A stretch of DNA of 47,629 bases, taken from Streptomyces sp. T39. Lineage in GTDB: Bacteria > Actinomycetota > Actinomycetes > Streptomycetales > Streptomycetaceae. The notes below the pieces were generated by a model, which was not told where the DNA came from, made no database searches, and saw nothing but the letters and a program-made list of their open reading frames with translations. The stretch spans positions 676,252 to 723,880 of the forward strand of contig NZ_RDBP01000037.1 in the NCBI RefSeq assembly GCF_008042045.1. The letters are read 5' to 3'. The stretch's first letter is position 1. Every line of letters begins with the position of its first letter. Shown here piece after piece: positions 23,335 through 31,572 of the stretch. The position numbers were made by a program, and so were the translations under genes.

Positions 23335-26300
23335 ATGGCCTCGTTGCCGACCCCTTCCGCTGACAGCCGGACCCGAATCGACGCATTGCGCGAGGCGCTC
23401 GCCACCCGGGTGGTGGTGGCCGACGGCGCCATGGGCACGATGCTGCAGGCCCAGGACCCCACCCTCGAGGACTTCGAGAACCTCGAAGGCTGCAACGAGA
23501 TCCTCAACATCACCCGCCCCGACATCGTCCGCTCCGTCCACGCGGCGTACTTCGACGTCGGCGTCGACATGGTCGAGACCAACACCTTCGGCGCGAACTT
23601 CGCGGCCCTGGGGGAGTACGACATCCCCGAGCGGGTCCACGAGCTGTCCGAGGCCGGTGCCCGGATCGCCCGCGAGGTCGCCGACGAGTTCACCGCCTCG
23701 ACCGGCCGGCAGCGCTGGGTCCTCGGCTCGATGGGTCCCGGCACCAAGCTGCCGACCCTCGGCCACGCCGACTACACGACCCTGCGCGACGCCTACCAGC
23801 GGAACGCCGAGGGCATGATCGCCGGCGGCGCCGACGCGCTGATCGTCGAGACCACCCAGGACCTGCTCCAGACCAAGGCCGCCATCCTCGGCGCCCGCCG
23901 CGCGCTGGACGCGACCGGCACCACCCTCCCGCTCATCTGTTCGGTCACCGTCGAGACCACCGGCACGATGCTGCTCGGCTCGGAGATCGGCGCGGCCCTG
24001 ACCGCGCTGGAGCCGCTCGGCATCGACATGATCGGCCTGAACTGCGCCACCGGCCCGGCCGAGATGAGCGAGCACCTGCGCTACCTGGCCCGCCACTCCC
24101 GCGTCCCGCTGTCCTGCATGCCGAACGCGGGCCTGCCGGTGCTCGGCAAGAACGGTGCCCACTACCCGCTGACCGCCCCGGAGCTGGCGGACGCCCAGGA
24201 GACCTTCGTCCGCGAGTACGGCCTGTCGCTCGTCGGCGGCTGCTGCGGCACCACCCCCGAGCACCTGCGCCAGGTCGTCGAACGCGTCCGGGACCTCACG
24301 CCCGCGGCCCGTGAGCCGCGCCCCGAGCCGGGCGCCGCCTCGCTGTACCAGACGGTGCCGTTCCGCCAGGACACCGCGTACATGGCGATCGGCGAGCGGA
24401 CCAACGCCAACGGTTCCAAGAAGTTCCGCGAAGCCATGCTGGAGGGCCGCTGGGACGACTGCGTCGAGATGGCCCGTGACCAGATCCGCGAGGGCGCGCA
24501 CATGCTCGACCTCTGCGTGGACTACGTCGGCCGCGACGGCGTCGCCGACATGGCGGAGCTGGCGGGCCGCTTCGCGACCGCCTCCACCCTGCCGATCGTG
24601 CTCGACTCGACCGAGGTCGACGTCATCGAGGCCGGCCTGGAGAAGCTCGGCGGCCGCGCGGTCATCAACTCCGTCAACTACGAGGACGGCGACGGCCCCG
24701 AGTCCCGGTTCGCCAAGGTCACCCGCCTCGCGCGGGAGCACGGTGCCGCGCTGATCGCCCTGACCATCGACGAGGAGGGCCAGGCCCGCACCGTCGAGAA
24801 CAAGGTCGCCGTCGCCGAGCGGATCATCGCCGACCTGACCGGCAACTGGGGCATCCACGAGTCGGACATCCTCGTCGACACCCTCACCTTCACCATCTGC
24901 ACCGGGCAGGAGGAGTCCCGCCGGGACGGCGTCCACACCATCGAGGCGATCCGCGAGCTGAAGCGCCGCCACCCCGACGTGCAGACCACGCTCGGCCTGT
25001 CGAACATCTCCTTCGGCCTCAACCCCGCCGCCCGCATCCTGCTGAACTCCGTCTTCCTCGACGAGTGCGTCAAGGCCGGGCTGGACTCGGCCATCGTGCA
25101 CGCCTCGAAGATCCTGCCGATCGCCCGCTTCGACGAGGAGCAGGTCACCACCGCGCTGGACCTGATCTACGACCGGCGCGCCGAGGGCTACGACCCGCTG
25201 CAGAAGCTGATGGCCCTCTTCGAGGGCGCCACGGCCAAGTCGATGAAGGCGGGCAAGGCGGAGGAGCTGCTGGCGCTGCCGCTGGAGGAGCGCCTCAAGC
25301 GCCGCATCATCGACGGCGAGAAGAACGGCCTGGAGGCCGACCTCGACGAGGCGCTGCGCGACCGGCCCGCCCTGGACATCGTCAACGACACGCTGCTCGA
25401 CGGCATGAAGGTGGTCGGCGAGCTCTTCGGCTCCGGCCAGATGCAGCTGCCGTTCGTGCTCCAGTCGGCCGAGGTGATGAAGAACGCGGTCGCCTACCTC
25501 GAACCGCACATGGAGAAGTCCGACGCCGAGGGCAAGGGCACCATCGTGCTGGCCACCGTCCGCGGCGACGTCCACGACATCGGCAAGAACCTCGTCGACA
25601 TCATCCTGTCCAACAACGGCTACAACGTGGTCAACCTGGGCATCAAGCAGCCCGTCTCCGCGATCCTGGAGGCGGCCGACGAGCACCGGGCCGACGTGAT
25701 CGGCATGTCGGGCCTCCTGGTCAAGTCGACCGTGATCATGAAGGAGAACCTGGAGGAGCTGAACCAGCGCAAGCTGGCCGCCGACTACCCGGTCATCCTC
25801 GGCGGTGCCGCCCTCACCCGCGCCTACGTCGAGCAGGACCTCCACGAGATCTACGAGGGCGAGGTCCGCTACGCCCGGGACGCCTTCGAGGGCCTGCGGC
25901 TGATGGACGCCCTGATCGCCGTCAAGCGCGGCGTCCCCGGCGCGACCCTGCCCGAGCTCAAGCAGCGCCGGGTGCGCCCCGCCGCCACCGCCGTCGTCGA
26001 GGAGCGCCCCGAGGAGGGCGCCGCCCGCTCCGACGTGGCCACCGACAACCCGGTGCCCGCCCCGCCCTTCTGGGGCACCCGCGTCGTCAAGGGCATCCAG
26101 CTCAAGGAGTACGCCTCCTGGCTCGACGAGGGCGCCCTCTTCAAGGGCCAGTGGGGCCTCAAGCAGGCCCGGACGGGCGACGGCCCGAGCTACGAGGAGC
26201 TCGTGGAGAGCGAGGGGCGCCCGCGCCTGCGCGGCTGGCTCGACCAGCTGCACACGCAGAACATGCTGGAGGCGGCAGTCGTCTACGGCTACTTCCCCTG

Positions 26301-26847
26301 CGTGTCCAAGGGCGACGACCTCATCCTGCTGGGCGAGGACGGCGCCGAGCGCACCCGCTTCTCCTTCCCGCGCCAGCGCCGCGGCCGCCGGCTGTGCCTC
26401 GCGGACTTCTTCCGGCCGGAGGAGTCGGGCGAGACCGACGTGGTCGGGCTGCAGGTCGTCACCGTCGGCTCCCGGATCGGCGAGGCGACCGCCAAGCTCT
26501 TCGAGGCCGACTCCTACCGCGACTACCTGGAGCTGCACGGCCTGTCCGTCCAGCTCGCCGAGGCCCTCGCCGAGTACTGGCACGCCCGGGTGCGCTCCGA
26601 GCTCGGATTCGGTGGCGAGGACCCGGCGGACGTCGAGGACATGTTCGCGCTGAAGTACCGCGGCGCACGGTTCTCGCTCGGCTACGGGGCGTGCCCGGAC
26701 CTGGAGGACCGGGCGAAGATCGCCGCCCTGCTGGAGCCCGAGCGGATCGGCGTGCAGCTCTCCGAGGAGTTCCAGCTGCACCCCGAGCAGTCCACCGACG
26801 CGATCGTGATCCACCACCCCGAGGCGAAGTATTTCAACGCACGGTGA
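23335..26847 (+). CDS. metH: Cobalamin-dependent methionine synthase
   Basis: 1,170 residues. It transfers the methyl group of methyltetrahydrofolate to homocysteine through methylcobalamin. The homocysteine domain is at about 10-325, with zinc cysteines in LNCATGP and VGGCCGTTPEHLR. The folate domain is at about 345-610 (MAIGERTNANGSKKF). The B12 cap helices are at about 625-725, and the B12 domain carries DVHDIGKN with the cobalt-binding His near 746. The reactivation domain that binds SAM is at about 900-1170 (YGYFPCVSKGDDLILL, LSEEFQLHPEQST). All modules are present; it is slightly shorter than the E. coli enzyme. ATG with CAGGGAG upstream. It is divergent from gylR. Confidence 0.97.
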   Translation: MASLPTPSADSRTRIDALREALATRVVVADGAMGTMLQAQDPTLEDFENLEGCNEILNITRPDIVRSVHAAYFDVGVDMVETNTFGANFAALGEYDIPERVHELSEAGARIAREVADEFTASTGRQRWVLGSMGPGTKLPTLGHADYTTLRDAYQRNAEGMIAGGADALIVETTQDLLQTKAAILGARRALDATGTTLPLICSVTVETTGTMLLGSEIGAALTALEPLGIDMIGLNCATGPAEMSEHLRYLARHSRVPLSCMPNAGLPVLGKNGAHYPLTAPELADAQETFVREYGLSLVGGCCGTTPEHLRQVVERVRDLTPAAREPRPEPGAASLYQTVPFRQDTAYMAIGERTNANGSKKFREAMLEGRWDDCVEMARDQIREGAHMLDLCVDYVGRDGVADMAELAGRFATASTLPIVLDSTEVDVIEAGLEKLGGRAVINSVNYEDGDGPESRFAKVTRLAREHGAALIALTIDEEGQARTVENKVAVAERIIADLTGNWGIHESDILVDTLTFTICTGQEESRRDGVHTIEAIRELKRRHPDVQTTLGLSNISFGLNPAARILLNSVFLDECVKAGLDSAIVHASKILPIARFDEEQVTTALDLIYDRRAEGYDPLQKLMALFEGATAKSMKAGKAEELLALPLEERLKRRIIDGEKNGLEADLDEALRDRPALDIVNDTLLDGMKVVGELFGSGQMQLPFVLQSAEVMKNAVAYLEPHMEKSDAEGKGTIVLATVRGDVHDIGKNLVDIILSNNGYNVVNLGIKQPVSAILEAADEHRADVIGMSGLLVKSTVIMKENLEELNQRKLAADYPVILGGAALTRAYVEQDLHEIYEGEVRYARDAFEGLRLMDALIAVKRGVPGATLPELKQRRVRPAATAVVEERPEEGAARSDVATDNPVPAPPFWGTRVVKGIQLKEYASWLDEGALFKGQWGLKQARTGDGPSYEELVESEGRPRLRGWLDQLHTQNMLEAAVVYGYFPCVSKGDDLILLGEDGAERTRFSFPRQRRGRRLCLADFFRPEESGETDVVGLQVVTVGSRIGEATAKLFEADSYRDYLELHGLSVQLAEALAEYWHARVRSELGFGGEDPADVEDMFALKYRGARFSLGYGACPDLEDRAKIAALLEPERIGVQLSEEFQLHPEQSTDAIVIHHPEAKYFNAR

Positions 26848-26858
26848 TCCGTGCGGCG

Positions 26859-26864
26859 TAGACT
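26859..26864 (+). promoter_or_regulatory. -10 box TAGACT of the HAD gene
   Basis: TAGACT lies 11 bp after the metH stop and 88 bp before the HAD start, indicating its own promoter as well as possible read-through from metH. Confidence 0.5.
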
Positions 26865-26952
26865 GGTCGGTCCAGTGCAGGCCGGTCACCTGTCACCGCG
26901 GAGAGCCGCGGGAAGGGTGGCCGGCCTTCTCGTCCCTTCCGGAGGTGTGCCT

Positions 26953-27654
26953 ATGACCAGCACGGTCACCGCGTCCCTTGCCCGTTCGGCCGACGGGGCG
27001 GCCCTCCAGGCCGTCTTCCTCGACATGGACGGGACTCTCGTCGACACCGAGGGCTTCTGGTGGGACGCCGAGGTGGAGGTCTTCGCCGACCTCGGGCACC
27101 GGCTGGACGAGTCCTGGCGTGACGTCGTCGTCGGGGGACCGATGACCCGCAGCGCCGGCTACCTGATCGAGGCCACCGGCGCCGACATCACCCTCGCCGA
27201 GCTCAGCGTGCTGCTGAACGACAAGTTCGAGGAGCGCATCGGCCGCGGCGTCCCGCTGATGCCCGGCGCCCAGCGGCTGCTCGCCGAGCTGGCCCGGCAC
27301 AACGTGCCCACGGCACTCGTCTCCGCCTCCCACCGGCGCATCATCGAGCGGATCCTGGACTCCCTCGGGCGCCACCACTTCCACCTCTCGGTGGCCGGCG
27401 ACGAGGTGCCGCGCACCAAACCGCACCCCGACCCCTACCTGCTGGCCGCCCGGGGCCTCGGCGCCGACCCGGCGCGCTGCGCGGTCGTCGAGGACACCGC
27501 GACCGGGGTGGCGGCCGCCGAGGCGGCGGGCTGCCGGGTCGTGGCGGTGCCGTCCGTGGCGCCGATCCAGCCGGCGGCCGGGCGCATGGTCGTGTCCTCG
27601 CTCGAAGAAGTCGACCTGCTTTTCCTGCGCACCCTGATCACCGCCCCGCACTGA
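26953..27654 (+). CDS. HAD family phosphatase
   Basis: 233 residues, HAD superfamily with a helical cap, resembling beta-phosphoglucomutase and 2-deoxyglucose-6-phosphatase types. Motif I is FLDMDGTLVD (nucleophile D24, general acid D26). Motif II is TALVSASHRR, and motif III and IV residues are in GDEVPRTKPHPDPYLLAARGLG and CAVVEDTATGVAAAEAAG. It should dephosphorylate a small cytosolic metabolite. The ATG sits after GGAGGTGTGCCT, a clear ribosome site. The specific substrate is unknown. The stop is followed by a 510-bp gap. Confidence 0.88.
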   Translation: MTSTVTASLARSADGAALQAVFLDMDGTLVDTEGFWWDAEVEVFADLGHRLDESWRDVVVGGPMTRSAGYLIEATGADITLAELSVLLNDKFEERIGRGVPLMPGAQRLLAELARHNVPTALVSASHRRIIERILDSLGRHHFHLSVAGDEVPRTKPHPDPYLLAARGLGADPARCAVVEDTATGVAAAEAAGCRVVAVPSVAPIQPAAGRMVVSSLEEVDLLFLRTLITAPH

Positions 27655-28164
27655 TACATGTACGGTCCGTGCATCGCGAATACGCCGGGAAACTCAGGGC
27701 AGCGGACCATGTAGTTTCCGTCACCATCCGGATTACCGATCGGTAATCGACAAGGTGTTCCGGCGCGTGACCTTCGTCACTGCGTGTGCATCCCGAGAGG
27801 CCGCTCGAAGGCCCCCTACCTGCCCTCGACGGCGGACAGGGGGTCGTCGCATGCCCGTTTTGCGGCGGACGCGGATGAATCATCCACCCTCTGAAGGGCC
27901 GCGCGCAGGCATTCGTGATCACTCAGCGAATACCCCCCAACTCGGGCCCGTTCACGCTTTCCTGGCCCCTGGGACTAATGTCGTCGCCGGGAACTCCGCC
28001 GCCTCACCGAGATGAACCGACGGTCATCACACCCTCGGAAACACAGGACCGATCGCTCTGTACAACCAGCCGATCGCGCCACCCCGACCGGGTGGAAGCG
28101 GCGTAGTGACGTGTACACACACCGCTGAATCCCAGAGCCGGTTGGATGAGGGAGAACGTCCAGG
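27655..28164. other. 510-bp non-coding gap
   Basis: No convincing gene on either strand; the short open frames here lack ribosome sites and family features. It holds an 18-bp perfect palindrome at 27731-27748, a weak hairpin around 27811-27843 (GGCCCCCT/AGGGGGTC) and a GTGTACAC palindrome at 28111-28118. Its base composition is less GC-rich than its neighbours. It most likely carries the promoter and control region of the downstream lipoprotein gene. Confidence 0.6.
27731..27748. promoter_or_regulatory. Perfect palindrome GATTACCGATCGGTAATC
   Basis: 18 bases read identically on both strands, 77 bp after the HAD stop and about 415 bp before the lipoprotein start. The symmetry and AT-richness point to a homodimeric repressor site, such as TetR or MarR type. 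No matching regulator is adjacent. Confidence 0.55.
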
Positions 28165-29766
28165 ATGAACCGTAAGACCTTGGTGCCGCTGGCCATGATC
28201 GGCCTGCTCGCGCCCGTGCTCGTCGCCTGCGGCAGCACGGACGGCGGGTCGGGCGGTGGGGACGCCATCGTCGTGGGCACCACGGACCAGTTCGCCGCGA
28301 GCGCCGAATCCCCCGCCCCGCTGGACCCGGCCTACGCCTACGACACCGGTGCGTGGAACGTCCTGCGCCAGACCGTCCAGACGCTGATGCACGCCCCCCG
28401 CGGCGGCGGCGAGCCCGTCCCGGACGCGGCCGAGTCGTGCTCGTTCACGGACAACGCCAGCGAGAGCTACCGCTGCAAGCTGCGCAGCGGCCTCTCCTTC
28501 GCCGACGGCACCCCCGTGACGGCGAACGACGTCAAGTTCTCCCTCCAGCGCGTCCTCGACATCGATGCCGACAACGGCACCGCCGCCCTGCTGGCGAACA
28601 TCGACACCATCGAGACCAAGGGCGACGACGAGGTGGTCTTCCACCTCTCCACGCCCGACGCCACGTTCCCCTACAAGCTCTCGACGCCCGTCGCCGGCAT
28701 CGTCAGCCCCAAGAACTACGACGCCAAGAAGCTCCGCGAGGGCTTCGCCGTCGACGGCAGCGGCCCGTACACCATGGAGACCGAGACCGACGGGGACCAG
28801 ATCACCAAGGTCGTCTTCAGCAGGAACGAGTCCTACAAGGGCGACATCAAGCTCCACAACGACAAGGTCGAGCTGCGCTCCTTCGAGGACGCCGCCGCCA
28901 TGGGCAAGGCCCTGGAGGCCGGCGACATCGACGTGATGACCCGCGCGATGTCCCCCGAGCAGATCAAGGACCTCTCCGAGAACCCGAAGGAGGGCATCAC
29001 CCTCACCGAGGTTCCCGGCCTGGAGATCCGCTACCTCGCCTTCGACACCACCGACCCGTCGGTGAAGAACAAGGCCGTCCGCCAGGCCATGGCCGCCGTC
29101 GTCGACCGCGGACAGATCGCCGGCCAGGTCTACGGCTCCACGGCCGAACCGCTCTACTCGCTCATCCCGACGAGCATCGCCGCCCACACCAACTCGTTCT
29201 ACAACAAGTACGGCGAGCCCAGCACCCGGAAGGCGGCGGCCATCCTGGAGGACGCGGGCATCGACACCCCCGTCCGGCTGGAACTGAACTACACCACCGA
29301 CCACTACGGCGAGGGCACCGCCAAGGAGTTCGAGACCCTCCGCGACCAGCTCAACGCCACCAAGCTCTTCGAGGTGAGCGTCAAGGGCACCGAGTGGTCC
29401 GAGTTCCGCCCCGCCCAGAAGCGCGGCGACTACGCCGTCTACGGCCTCGGCTGGTTCCCCGACTTCCCGGACCCGGACAACTACACCGCGCCGTTCCTCG
29501 ACGAGGGCAACTTCCTCAACTCGCCCTACGTCAGCACCGAGGCGCGCAACCTCATCCCGCAGTCCCGCCGCGAGGCCGACCGCACCGCCGCGTCCCCGGC
29601 CTTCAAGAAGATCCAGGACATCGTCGCCGAGGACGTGCCGTTCCTGCCCCTGTGGCAGGGCAAGCAGTACGTCGCCTCCCGCGACGACATCACCGGCATC
29701 GAGTGGACCCTCAACGCCAGCTCCGACCTCCAGCTGTGGGAGCTCTCCCGCGGCGGCGGCTCCTGA
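28165..29766 (+). CDS. ABC transporter substrate-binding lipoprotein, family 5 (peptide/nickel type)
   Basis: 533 residues. The lipoprotein signal ends LVLVAC-type at C22 (APVLVAC|GSTDGG). A family 5 solute-binding fold follows: LDPAYAYDTGAWNVLRQTVQTL, SFADGTPVTANDVKFSLQRVLD, the family segment FAVDGSGPYTMETE, LAFDTTDPSVKNKAVRQAMAAVVDR and DYAVYGLGWFPDFPDPDNYTAPFL. Such proteins capture oligopeptides or related solutes and pass them to permeases. No permease or ATPase gene is adjacent, so it must work with a complex encoded elsewhere or serve in sensing. The ATG follows GAGGGAG. It ends at two strong hairpins. Confidence 0.9.
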   Translation: MNRKTLVPLAMIGLLAPVLVACGSTDGGSGGGDAIVVGTTDQFAASAESPAPLDPAYAYDTGAWNVLRQTVQTLMHAPRGGGEPVPDAAESCSFTDNASESYRCKLRSGLSFADGTPVTANDVKFSLQRVLDIDADNGTAALLANIDTIETKGDDEVVFHLSTPDATFPYKLSTPVAGIVSPKNYDAKKLREGFAVDGSGPYTMETETDGDQITKVVFSRNESYKGDIKLHNDKVELRSFEDAAAMGKALEAGDIDVMTRAMSPEQIKDLSENPKEGITLTEVPGLEIRYLAFDTTDPSVKNKAVRQAMAAVVDRGQIAGQVYGSTAEPLYSLIPTSIAAHTNSFYNKYGEPSTRKAAAILEDAGIDTPVRLELNYTTDHYGEGTAKEFETLRDQLNATKLFEVSVKGTEWSEFRPAQKRGDYAVYGLGWFPDFPDPDNYTAPFLDEGNFLNSPYVSTEARNLIPQSRREADRTAASPAFKKIQDIVAEDVPFLPLWQGKQYVASRDDITGIEWTLNASSDLQLWELSRGGGS

Positions 29767-29776
29767 CCCGTGACAC

Positions 29777-29863
29777 CGGCCGCCCCTGACCGGGGCGGCC
29801 GAAGGGAAGCACAAGGGCCGGGGGCCCGGCGGCGGCTCACGCCCCGCCGGGCCCCCGGCCCTT
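29777..29863. terminator. Two stacked terminators between convergent genes
   Basis: Hairpin 1: exact 10-bp stem 29777-29786 with 29792-29801, followed by GAAGGGAAG. Hairpin 2: exact 20-bp stem 29813-29832 with 29844-29863, whose outer AA/TT pairs give a T-rich end only in a minimal form. They isolate the lipoprotein gene from the response regulator gene. Confidence 0.85.
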
Positions 29864-29877
29864 CGCCGTGGCCCGGG

Positions 29878-30549
29878 TCACTGGGCCCCGGGGCGCACCA
29901 GACCGCTCTCGTACGCGTACACCGCGGCCTGCACCCGGTCCCGCAGGCCGAGCTTGGTCAGCACATGGCCCACGTGGGTCTTCACCGTGGTCTCGCTCAC
30001 GAACAGGTCGGCAGCGATCTCCGCGTTGGACAGGCCGCGCGCCACGAGCTTCAGCACCTCGACCTCGCGGTCGGTCAGCGTGTTCAGCGCGTCCGGGACG
30101 GGCTCGTCGCCCGACGGGAGATGATCCGCGTACTTGTCGAGCAGCCGCCGCGTCACGCTGGGCGCGAGCATCGCCTCGCCCGCGGCGACCACGCGGATCG
30201 CCTGCACCAGCTCGTTGGCGGGCGCGTCCTTCAGCAGGAAGCCGCTCGCACCCGCGCGCAGCGCCTCCACCACGTACTCGTCGAGATCGAACGTCGTCAG
30301 CACCAGCACCTTCGCCGGACCGTCGCGGCCGGGACCGGTGATCTGCCGCGTCGCCTCGACGCCGTCCATCCGCGGCATCCGGATGTCCATCAGCACCACA
30401 TCGGGCTGCAGGGCACGCACCTGATCGAGGGCCTGGAGGCCGTCCCCGGCCTCGCCGACCACCGCGATGTCCTGCTCCGCCTCGAGGATCATGCGGAAAC
30501 CGGTACGCAGCAGTGGCTGGTCGTCGACCAGTAGGACGCGGATCGCCAC
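29878..30549 (-). CDS. LuxR/NarL family response regulator (orphan)
   Basis: 223 residues. Receiver domain: acidic pair D9-D10 in LLVDDQPLL, phosphoacceptor D55 in VVLMDIRMPRMDG, Thr in LVLTTFDLDEYV and Lys in GFLLKDAPANEL. The C-terminal LuxR-type HTH is LTDREVEVLKLVARGLSNAEIAADLFVSETTVKTHVGHVLTKLGLRDRVQAAVYAYESGLV. GTG start with AAGGAG at a good spacing. No histidine kinase gene is next to it. It starts 13 bp after the stop of the RecB-like nuclease gene on the same strand, so the two are likely one transcript. Confidence 0.92.
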   Translation of the reverse strand: MAIRVLLVDDQPLLRTGFRMILEAEQDIAVVGEAGDGLQALDQVRALQPDVVLMDIRMPRMDGVEATRQITGPGRDGPAKVLVLTTFDLDEYVVEALRAGASGFLLKDAPANELVQAIRVVAAGEAMLAPSVTRRLLDKYADHLPSGDEPVPDALNTLTDREVEVLKLVARGLSNAEIAADLFVSETTVKTHVGHVLTKLGLRDRVQAAVYAYESGLVRPGAQ

Positions 30550-30562
30550 GGGCACTCCTTCG

Positions 30563-31456
30563 CTAGACCGGGCCCATTCTGCCCTGCCCATCCTCCCCGG
30601 ACGCCGCCGGGGAAACGATCAGCGGATAAACCGGGGGAGTGCCGCCGAATTCGGGACAGACCGCCTGGTGGTCGCACCAGCCGCACAGCTTCGTCGGCCG
30701 CGGCCGCCAGTCGCCCGTCCTCGTCGCCTCCCGGATCGCCTCCCACAGCGCCAGCAGCTTGCGCTCCGTGCGCTCCAGATCCGCCTGCTGCGGGTCGTAC
30801 GTCAGCACGTCACCGCTGCCCAGGTACACCAGCTGGAGGCGGCGCGGCAGGACCTTCTTCAGCCGCCAGATCACCAGCGCGTAGAACTTCATCTGGAAGA
30901 GCGCGCCCTCGCTGTACTCGGGGCGCGGCGCCTTGCCCGTCTTGTAGTCCACGATGCGGACCTCGCCCGTGGGCGCGATGTCCACCCGGTCGATCACCCC
31001 GCGCAGCCGCAGCCCGGACGGCAGCTCCGTCTCGACGAACATCTCGCGCTCCGCCGGCTCCAGCCGGGTCGGGTCCTCCAGCGAGAACCACCGCTCCACC
31101 AGCTGCTCGGCCTCGCCCATCCAGCGCGCCAGCCGCTCCTCGCCGCCGTCCTCGCCGAACAGCCCGCCGAGCTCCGGGCGCGCCTCCAGGAGCCTGTCCC
31201 ACTGGCCAGGGATCATCGCCTTCGCCCGCGGCACCGTCCGCTCGGCGGCCGGATCGTCGAAGAGCCGCTCGAGGACGGCGTGCACCAGCGTGCCCCGCGT
31301 CGCCGCCTCGCTCGGCTTCTCGGGCAGTCTGTCGATCACACGGAAGCGGTACAGCAGGGGACACTGCATGAAGTCGCCGGCCCGGGAGGGCGACAGCGAC
31401 GTGGGCTCCGCGGCCACGGCGGAGGACCCGTCCGCGGGCGGCTGACTCGTACTCAT
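30563..31456 (-). CDS. RecB/AddB-type PD-(D/E)XK exonuclease with Fe-S cluster motif
   Basis: 297 residues, single nuclease domain. SLSPSRAGDFMQCPLLYRFRVID carries the first cluster cysteine (C32). GTLVHAVLERLF is the conserved helix with the motif histidine. The catalytic core is RGVIDRVDIAPTGEVRIVDYKTGKAPR, with the PD-(D/E)XK Asp and Lys. The C-terminal CGWCDHQAVC (CX2CX5C) completes a Cas4/AddB-like 4Fe-4S site. This short stand-alone form (SCO-type RecB family exonuclease) is widespread in Actinobacteria. Its role in repair is inferred from the family. The ATG is preceded by a TAGGGT box at 7 nt, so the mRNA may be leaderless. Confidence 0.9.
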   Translation of the reverse strand: MSTSQPPADGSSAVAAEPTSLSPSRAGDFMQCPLLYRFRVIDRLPEKPSEAATRGTLVHAVLERLFDDPAAERTVPRAKAMIPGQWDRLLEARPELGGLFGEDGGEERLARWMGEAEQLVERWFSLEDPTRLEPAEREMFVETELPSGLRLRGVIDRVDIAPTGEVRIVDYKTGKAPRPEYSEGALFQMKFYALVIWRLKKVLPRRLQLVYLGSGDVLTYDPQQADLERTERKLLALWEAIREATRTGDWRPRPTKLCGWCDHQAVCPEFGGTPPVYPLIVSPAASGEDGQGRMGPV

Positions 31457-31463
31457 GACTCAG

Positions 31464-31469
31464 ACCCTA
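31464..31469 (-). promoter_or_regulatory. -10 box TAGGGT, leaderless start candidate
   Basis: On the minus strand TAGGGT ends 7 nt before the RecB-like ATG at 31456, with no ribosome site between. Confidence 0.55.
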
Positions 31470-31572
31470 CGGCCCGGCACCGACAGCGATCGGCATACCA
31501 TCGACGGCAGACCCCGCACACGGGCGGGCCGGCGAGCGGCACCGGCCAACGGCCCGGCGACGAAAGGACCCC

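Noticed and set aside
27755..28015. Small plus-strand gene in the 510-bp gap
   Set aside because: No ribosome site, no conserved composition and an overlapping minus frame of equal quality.
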